5,933 nucleotides of DNA from an uncultured Bacteroidales bacterium (GTDB taxonomy: Bacteria; Bacteroidota; Bacteroidia; Bacteroidales; UBA932), in the NCBI GenBank assembly GCA_905236955.1, contig CAJOQW010000079.1, positions 1 through 5,933 of the forward strand, given 5' to 3'. The position numbers and the translations under genes were made by a program. The notes under the pieces are model-generated. The model searched no databases, was not told the DNA's origin, and was given only the letters and a program-made list of their open reading frames with translations. Below, piece after piece: positions 1 to 3,588 of this stretch (its first letter is position 1; each line of letters begins with the position of its first letter).

Positions 1-462
1 AGACATCCCCTTAAGCGTATAAGAGGTTTGACGGCGGGACATATCCACCTTGGCATTATCGATCTCCAGCAAGGAGGATCCCGTATAGACTATCCGGAGA
101 TCCTTATACTGGTCAACGAGGTTTTTGAGGATGGTGCCCCACCCCTTATACTTGTGGACTTCGTCAATGTAAAACTCCGTTATCCCCCTTTTGTAAAGGA
201 ATTCAATCAGATCCTGCAACTGATGAGTCCCGAACCAGTAGTGGTCCAGGGAGATGTAGAACGTATCATCCGGATTGTTGTATTTCTCAATGATCCGTTG
301 CAGAAGCATGGTGGTTTTACCTACGCCACGCTCTCCTTTGATACCGATGACGCGGGAGTCCCAGTTGATCTGGGGATAAAGGTAGCGTTTGAAATCCAGC
401 GTAACCTGGGCGAGTTTACTGTGGTAAAACTCCACAATGGGGCGAATATCAGGTAGTTCCAT
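1..462 (-). CDS. AAA-family ATPase, N-terminal part (3' end beyond the left edge)
   Basis: An open frame of 154 codons starts at the ATG at 462-460 and runs off base 1 with no stop. An in-frame TAG lies 12 nt before the ATG, which fixes this start. Visible motifs are a Walker A loop GERGVGKTT (residues 43-51), a Walker B strand FYIDEVHKY (97-105) and a following strand YTGSSLL (126-132), where the sensor polar residue sits in this fold. The segment DMSRRQTSYTLKG (140-152) resembles the conserved SRR...Y.L.G stretch of Bacteroidota ATPases with an AAA_14 domain and a C-terminal DUF4143-like domain. Such proteins are about 380-400 residues long, so more than half is missing here. They are often multicopy; their cellular role is poorly known and no substrate can be inferred. 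The gene is more A/T-rich than its neighbours and is divergent from the sigma operon. The fold call is firm and the subfamily likely. Confidence 0.88.
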   Translation of the reverse strand, partial: MELPDIRPIVEFYHSKLAQVTLDFKRYLYPQINWDSRVIGIKGERGVGKTTMLLQRIIEKYNNPDDTFYISLDHYWFGTHQLQDLIEFLYKRGITEFYIDEVHKYKGWGTILKNLVDQYKDLRIVYTGSSLLEIDNAKVDMSRRQTSYTLKGMS

Positions 463-480
463 ATCAGTATCTTTCTAGCG

Positions 481-488
481 CAAATATA
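481..488 (-). promoter_or_regulatory. Bacteroidota-type -7 promoter element for the AAA ATPase gene
   Basis: Read on the minus strand these bases are TATATTTG, a full match to the TAnnTTTG -7 consensus of the Bacteroidota housekeeping sigma factor. The element ends 18 nt before the ATPase start codon, implying a leader of only about 12-15 nt. That leader contains a weak purine run, AGAAAG. No clear TTTG -33 box is seen at the expected distance; that position is occupied by a palindrome (494-509). The assignment rests on motif and position only. Confidence 0.5.
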
Positions 489-493
489 CAAAA

Positions 494-541
494 CACTTTT
501 TGAAAAGTGAATAGTGTCGATAATCACACTTTTAGAAAAGC
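494..541. repeat. Tandem operator-like palindromes upstream of the ATPase gene
   Basis: The first copy, CACTTTTTGAAAAGTG at 494-509, is a perfect inverted repeat with 7-bp arms and a 2-nt centre. The second, CACTTTTAGAAAAGC at 527-541, repeats the same pattern with a changed centre and a degenerate right end. The copies start 33 bp apart, about three helical turns, so a protein could bind both on one face of the DNA. Between them AGTGT (513-517) and ACACT (526-530) form a further inverted pair. The first copy sits where the -33 region of the ATPase promoter should be and the second lies further upstream, an arrangement expected for a repressor operator. No regulator gene is visible for it in the window. 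Operator function is inferred; the symmetry is observed. Confidence 0.5.
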
Positions 542-611
542 TACTTGGCCTATTGCCAGCAAATGTCTTTACCATCTCGCGAAAAGGCCATTACTCCGCA
601 CTTTTTCCGGC

Positions 612-707
612 GAGTTTGCACAGTTCTTCCAAGAGCATGGAATAAGTTTCAGCATGACGGAGCCCGGCGATTCCAAGGACAACGCCCAAGCGGAGAGAAT
701 CAGGTAA
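612..707 (+). pseudogene. IS3-family transposase remnant (end of the DDE/rve core)
   Basis: In one plus frame, 612-704 encodes 31 residues that begin EFAQFFQEHGISFSMTEPGD and continue SKDNAQAERIR, followed by a TAA stop. This matches the end of the retroviral-integrase-like core of IS3-family transposases: the HGI..SMT..G[DN]...NA.AER pattern, in which the Glu of NAxAE is the third catalytic acidic residue. Upstream in this frame the similarity fades. A short GHYSAL string at 586-603 in another frame could be the shifted continuation of the core, but that is weak. The protein stops right after AERIR, whereas intact transposases continue for another 40-60 residues. No N-terminal half, terminal inverted repeats or orfA are seen. 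It is therefore a dead fragment of an old insertion, not a working element. Family assignment is from motif recognition. Confidence 0.68.
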
Positions 708-714
708 ATCTTTC

Positions 715-746
715 TGTTACATTGCGGCATCCGAAGTGTTATAAAG
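715..746 (+). promoter_or_regulatory. Possible ECF-type promoter of the sigma operon
   Basis: The string TGTTACATTG at 715-724 resembles the TGTTAC/TGTAAC-like -35 elements seen before some self-regulated ECF sigma genes of Bacteroidota. Downstream, CCGAAG (731-736) and TGTTATAAAG (737-746) are alternative candidates for the -10 region; spacing does not decide between them. The motif begins 8 nt after the stop of the transposase remnant and ends about 34 nt before the sigma start codon. A TAnnTTTG element in register is not present; TACATTGC is the nearest. If real, this would make the operon auto-activated by its own sigma factor. Confidence 0.3.
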
Positions 747-779
747 GTGGAAGGCACGAAAAATGCTTGATGTGCTGCG

Positions 780-1259
780 ATGGCAGAAGATTATTTAACA
801 AGTGCATTCATACGGCTTCGGCAGAGGTTGAAGGATGTTTCCGGCAGGATCGTGCCGGAGAGGACCGACGCGGAGGATGTCCTTCAGGATGCGTTCGTGC
901 GTCTCTGGAAGAAGAAGTACCCGCTCGGGTCTGAAAAGGAGGCAGAAGCGCTTTTGGGAAAGACCGTGCGGAATGCCAGCCTGAATGAGCGGCGACGAAA
1001 GAGGCCGGTGGCGCTGGAAACGGACGTGCCGGAAGACCCTCCGGACACAGTGGAGAGGGAGCGTCTATATGAAGAGATGAACGCGAAGATTAAAACCGAA
1101 TTGACTGATATACAACGATATATACTCGAAGAGAAAGAATACGGAGGAAGGACGCTGGATGATATAGCCCGGGAACTCGGAATGGAGGCGGCTGCGGTAA
1201 GGATGCAGCTCTCCCGTGCCCGGAAAACCCTTAGGAATGCATTGAACCATGACAGATAA
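780..1259 (+). CDS. ECF-type RNA polymerase sigma-70 factor
   Basis: This 159-residue protein is a small two-domain sigma factor that would redirect RNA polymerase to its own promoters. The region 2 helix that contacts polymerase and melts the -10 box is at residues 30-46 (DAEDVLQDAFVRLWKKK). A charged linker with RRRKR at about 71-75 follows. Region 4 spans about 105-152, with the helix-turn-helix TLDDIARELGMEAAAVRMQL (125-144) followed by SRARKTLR (145-152), which reads the -35 box. There is no region 1 or 3, as is usual for ECF factors, and the N-terminal part of region 2 is short. The ATG at 780 lacks a Shine-Dalgarno site; the ATG at 763 is in another frame and soon stops. It heads a four-gene operon and overlaps the next gene by 11 nt, so the pair is probably translationally coupled. 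Family call is secure; target genes are unknown. Confidence 0.93.
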   Translation: MAEDYLTSAFIRLRQRLKDVSGRIVPERTDAEDVLQDAFVRLWKKKYPLGSEKEAEALLGKTVRNASLNERRRKRPVALETDVPEDPPDTVERERLYEEMNAKIKTELTDIQRYILEEKEYGGRTLDDIARELGMEAAAVRMQLSRARKTLRNALNHDR

Positions 1260-1653
1260 AGAGAAATACATCCTCCTTATGGAGCGATACTTCGACGCTG
1301 AGACCTCGCCGGAGGAGGAGAAAGCGCTCGCCGCCTATGCCGCATCGACGGACGACCCTGCCTTCGCGGAGCTCCGCGGAGTACTTGGATTCCTGTCCAT
1401 CGGCCGCAAAAAAAGCAGCAGCAAGGCAGGCGCATTCCGTTGGCCTGTGGCTGCGGCGGTCGCCGCCGGTTTGGCGGCGATTGTCACTGTCGGCATCGTG
1501 TCGGGCGTGAATGACGGTTACGTCAGTTATGCATTCGGCGAGAAAACCACTGACAGCGAACTTGTCATGGAAAGCGTAAATAATTCACTTACAGACTTCT
1601 TTGCCGAAAAAACCAGGGCGGAAGCCTCTCTGGCAGAAATATTTGGAAAATGA
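1249..1653 (+). CDS. Single-pass membrane protein, probable anti-sigma factor
   Basis: This 134-residue protein starts inside the end of the sigma gene. Its N-terminal part (1-60) is cytoplasmic, acidic and helical; LLMERYFDAETSPEEEKALA (residues 9-28) resembles the start of many membrane anti-sigma factors. Arg and Lys residues at 53-64 precede one hydrophobic segment, WPVAAAVAAGLAAIVTVGIV (65-84). About 48 residues then lie in the periplasm, including YAFGEKTTDSELVMESVNNS (94-113). That fits the FGEKTTD...V...SL pattern I associate with Bacteroidota proteins in this position. There is no Cys at all, so the HxxxCxxC zinc site of classical ZAS anti-sigma factors is absent and binding to the sigma factor would be non-zinc. 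An AGGAA site lies 11 nt before the ATG. Role is inferred from position and topology. It ends in an ATGA overlap with the next gene. Confidence 0.72.
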   Translation: MTDKEKYILLMERYFDAETSPEEEKALAAYAASTDDPAFAELRGVLGFLSIGRKKSSSKAGAFRWPVAAAVAAGLAAIVTVGIVSGVNDGYVSYAFGEKTTDSELVMESVNNSLTDFFAEKTRAEASLAEIFGK

Positions 1654-2093
1654 AAAAGATTATACTCTTACTCTCGGCCGTCCTGCTCTTCGGAGGCCGG
1701 GCCTTCGCCCAGAAGGACCTGACCAGCTGGGATATCTTCCGAGGAAAGATAATCCCGGTCCGGGAGATGGTCAAGACCGAGGTGAAGGGGGGCGGCATCA
1801 CTTCTTACAAGTTGACCTATTATTTGGGCATCAACGCTTCGGTGACTACCGAGGAAGCCTTGCAGATTTCCGCCTTGGTGGAAGCCGATACGCAGGAGGC
1901 CCTTGCTTCAGAGGCGGAGAAGACAGGGAATCTTCTGACCTACGCCCTGGTCGAGCCGAAAGCGAAAGGAAAATACCACCGTTATCTCTGCTGGCAGGCC
2001 CGTCCCGACGGCGACAGGTGGAAGGTCACGCTCCTCTATTTGGAGGGGCAGGCTACCGTGGAAGAATTGAAGAAAATGTTTGAAAAACAATAA
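1650..2093 (+). CDS. Small secreted protein of unknown function in the sigma operon
   Basis: This 147-residue protein has a clear Sec signal peptide (residues 1-20, MKKIILLLSAVLLFGGRAFA, cleavage expected before QK). There is no Cys after Ala at the cleavage site, so it is not a lipoprotein. The mature part of about 127 residues mixes strands and helices: a YKLTYYLGINASV stretch (53-65), an acidic helix TTEEALQISALVEADTQEAL (66-85) and an end segment WKVTLLYLEGQATVEELKKM (124-143). The IFRGKIIP...MV.T.V.G opening (29-47) recalls small Bacteroidales secreted families such as DUF6108, but that is recollection, not a search. The start codon overlaps the stop of the anti-sigma-like gene (ATGA), so it is co-translated with it. 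A periplasmic partner of the anti-sigma protein or of the barrel encoded next is plausible; no enzyme motif is visible. Confidence 0.8.
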   Translation: MKKIILLLSAVLLFGGRAFAQKDLTSWDIFRGKIIPVREMVKTEVKGGGITSYKLTYYLGINASVTTEEALQISALVEADTQEALASEAEKTGNLLTYALVEPKAKGKYHRYLCWQARPDGDRWKVTLLYLEGQATVEELKKMFEKQ

Positions 2094-2099
2094 CAAGCT

Positions 2100-2885
2100 A
2101 TGAAACAAGTGTTTACTACTATTGCAGCCGCCTTGGTCGTGCTGTCGGCGGCAGCTCAGGCACCCGGAACGGAATCGACGGTTGTGGGGAAGAAACTGAA
2201 TTTTGAAGCGCCGCTCTTCGGGGTGACGGTAAAGAATACCAAGCCTGCCTGGACGATAGTGACGTTCGGCGAGATTGACGGAGGGATGAGCTATTCCCTG
2301 GGGACACCTTCGCAGATGAAGCCTATTGGGGTTTCGGCGGAACTCTCAATCGTGGAATGGAGATACCGGCCGTGGCGCAATGGAAACATATTTACCTGGG
2401 GACTGTCCGCATCCTTGCAGCAGAGCAGCCTTACCACAGGGTATGTCTTTGACGAGATGGGAGAGATCGGTCCGACCCGGGAAAGCTGGATCGCGGCCGG
2501 GTCAAAGGCTGTCGAGAGTGCATTCTATGTACCTGTCGGCTATGTCCATGAATTCGGCAAATGCAAGGCCGGCCTTTTCATTTCCCCCGGAATCGGAACG
2601 ACCCGGCATCAGAACTCGTATTTGCTCGGCCGGGCGGTTCCTGCGGCGGGAGGCCTGCTTTTCGGCCCCGAACCCACCGAGGGGGATGTGGTCTATATGT
2701 ACCTGGGCGGTCCCAGGCACGAAGAACGGCTGATAGGCAACAACGGATTCCGCCTGAACGTCAAGGCCGGATTCTGGTACGATAAATACGGCATTACGGC
2801 GGGTTATACTTTCCATACGCTGGGGCCTCAAAGCACCTGGAAAAGATACGGTACTTTCAATGTCGGATTATCTGTACGCTATTAG
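2100..2885 (+). CDS. Probable outer-membrane beta-barrel protein
   Basis: This 261-residue protein has a signal peptide at 1-21 (MKQVFTTIAAALVVLSAAAQA). The mature part is rich in Gly and aromatic residues and in alternating polar/hydrophobic strands, for example FTWGLSASLQQSS, AFYVPVGYVHEF, CKAGLFISPGIGT, FRLNVKAGFWYDKYGITAGY and YGTFNVGLSVRY. The chain ends in a C-terminal aromatic residue (Tyr) preceded by alternating hydrophobics, the usual signal of outer-membrane barrels inserted by BAM. Eight to ten strands would fit the length. There is no TonB box or plug domain, so it is not a TonB-dependent receptor. It begins 6 nt after the previous stop and is the last gene of the operon. It could be the sensed component or the output of the sigma system; function is unknown. 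The segment around residues 182-213 looks like an extended surface loop. Confidence 0.75.
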   Translation: MKQVFTTIAAALVVLSAAAQAPGTESTVVGKKLNFEAPLFGVTVKNTKPAWTIVTFGEIDGGMSYSLGTPSQMKPIGVSAELSIVEWRYRPWRNGNIFTWGLSASLQQSSLTTGYVFDEMGEIGPTRESWIAAGSKAVESAFYVPVGYVHEFGKCKAGLFISPGIGTTRHQNSYLLGRAVPAAGGLLFGPEPTEGDVVYMYLGGPRHEERLIGNNGFRLNVKAGFWYDKYGITAGYTFHTLGPQSTWKRYGTFNVGLSVRY

Positions 2886-2903
2886 ACCCTTTTGCCGATA
2901 TCC

Positions 2904-3503
2904 CTATTTCTTCTTAAAGGTCGTCCGCTCGGGCTTGGTGCCCTTCTTGATCTCTTTTTCCGTGAGGATTTCCTCCAGGACCATTTCATTGTCGGAGAGG
3001 GAAATGATCCTGGCCCGGTCGGTTTCTTTCAGGCTCTTGTTCATTTCGCTCTTGATCGGAGTTATCAGCATGGCCTTAAGGATGCCGGGGATATTCTCGG
3101 TCTCCACCGTGATTTCCGGCTTGGCTTTCTTTGCCGGGGTGAAGGTGAGCACATCCCCTTCCCTGGTTACAGTTCCGGAAATCTTGCCTGTGACGGTAGC
3201 GCCCATTGTCATGTCTTCCCCCTCATGTGCGGCCGCGATGTTTACCATGGCCTTCTCTATCGATGTGAACGAAGAACCGCTTATGATGAAGGTTTCGCTC
3301 CCTTCTAAGGAAATCTTCATGCTCACGTCAGCGGTGTCTCTCTTCTCGTTAAAGGATTGGGAGGCCGTCCAGGTGCCGTCAAGCGACACCACTTCCAGCC
3401 TGTCGCGCACCGGATATACTTTTTCATCGCCGTTCGCAGCGACAAGCTTCATGGGAAGCATCAACGCCACCGCAAGGCAGATGGCACGGATCATTCTTTT
3501 CAT
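2904..3503 (-). CDS. Secreted lipocalin-like protein of unknown function
   Basis: The start chosen is the ATG at 3503-3501, giving 199 residues with a typical signal peptide, MKRMIRAICLAVALMLPMKL followed by VAA. An ATG four codons earlier (3515) is possible and would give MTTR before it; a TTG further up would leave almost no leader after the -7-like box. After the signal comes LDGTWTASQSFNE, like the opening G-x-W strand of lipocalin folds. A run of beta-strand segments follows (TFIISGSSFTS, GATVTGKISGTVTREGDVLTFTP), then a helical insert and a late RARIISLSDNEMVLEEILTE strand pair, before a Lys-rich tail KKGTKPERTTFKKK. Small secreted proteins of this layout are frequent in Bacteroidales and mostly uncharacterised; no ligand can be named. 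It converges on the barrel gene with an 18-bp gap and lies downstream of thrA on the same strand, with a hairpin between them. Confidence 0.72.
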   Translation of the reverse strand: MKRMIRAICLAVALMLPMKLVAANGDEKVYPVRDRLEVVSLDGTWTASQSFNEKRDTADVSMKISLEGSETFIISGSSFTSIEKAMVNIAAAHEGEDMTMGATVTGKISGTVTREGDVLTFTPAKKAKPEITVETENIPGILKAMLITPIKSEMNKSLKETDRARIISLSDNEMVLEEILTEKEIKKGTKPERTTFKKK

Positions 3504-3530
3504 TCTGGTTGTCATATGGTCGTCAGGGCA

Positions 3531-3538
3531 TAAATATA
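3531..3538 (-). promoter_or_regulatory. Possible -7 promoter element of the lipocalin-like gene
   Basis: On the minus strand the bases read TATATTTA, five of the six fixed positions of TAnnTTTG. The box ends 27 nt before the ATG at 3503 and 15 nt before the ATG at 3515, which favours the later start for a normal leader. No TTTG -33 box is seen at about 19-20 nt upstream, because that region is the GC-rich hairpin after thrA. The call is weak and motif-based. Confidence 0.3.
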
Positions 3539-3545
3539 ACAATTA

Positions 3546-3578
3546 CCGCCCGCGCATCATCGCCCCGGCGGGTTTTTT
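3546..3578. terminator. GC-rich hairpin with T6 tract between thrA and the lipocalin-like gene
   Basis: CCGCC (3546-3550) pairs with GGCGG (3567-3571), and inside it GCG (3552-3554) can pair with CGC (3561-3563) around a CATCAT loop. On the plus strand the stem is followed at once by GTTTTTTAT, the form of an intrinsic terminator. On the minus strand the stem starts 17 nt after the thrA stop but is followed by TAATTGTTATATTT, only moderately T-rich. It may therefore end thrA transcription weakly and stop plus-strand read-through strongly. Stem pairing and T-run are observed; termination is inferred. Confidence 0.5.
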
Positions 3579-3588
3579 ATGAACCGTA

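Larger units (their letters stand above)
463..779. other. Gene-poor gap between the divergent ATPase gene and sigma operon
   Basis: This 317-base stretch contains no intact gene that can be supported. From the left it holds the ATPase leader and -7 box, the paired palindromes (494-541), about 70 bases (542-611) with no recognisable content, the IS3 transposase remnant (612-707) and the leader and probable promoter of the sigma operon (708-779). Two overlapping plus-strand frames cross the gap. One carries the transposase fragment; the other, 545-934, runs into the sigma gene out of frame and has no family features. No tRNA or clear terminator hairpin was seen. Confidence 0.6.

Noticed and set aside
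28..456. Plus-strand open frame of 142 codons at the left end
   Set aside because: It is the antisense shadow of the AAA ATPase; the minus strand carries the Walker A and B motifs.
586..603. GHYSAL string as a frameshifted continuation of the IS3 transposase core
   Set aside because: It is too short, and its spacing to the SGEF string needs an 8-nt insertion; it is mentioned only as a weak hint.
545..934. Plus-strand open frame of 129 codons overlapping the sigma gene start
   Set aside because: It shows no family features, and past 780 it is merely the sigma gene read in another frame.
1601..2083. Plus-strand open frame of 160 codons across the secreted-protein gene
   Set aside because: It is Arg/Gly-rich out-of-frame translation of the gene at 1650-2093, which has a clear signal peptide and coupled start.
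2860..3582. Plus-strand open frame of 240 codons with hydrophobic stretches
   Set aside because: It is antisense to the lipocalin-like gene; the hydrophobic runs mirror its strands, and it would overlap the barrel gene end.
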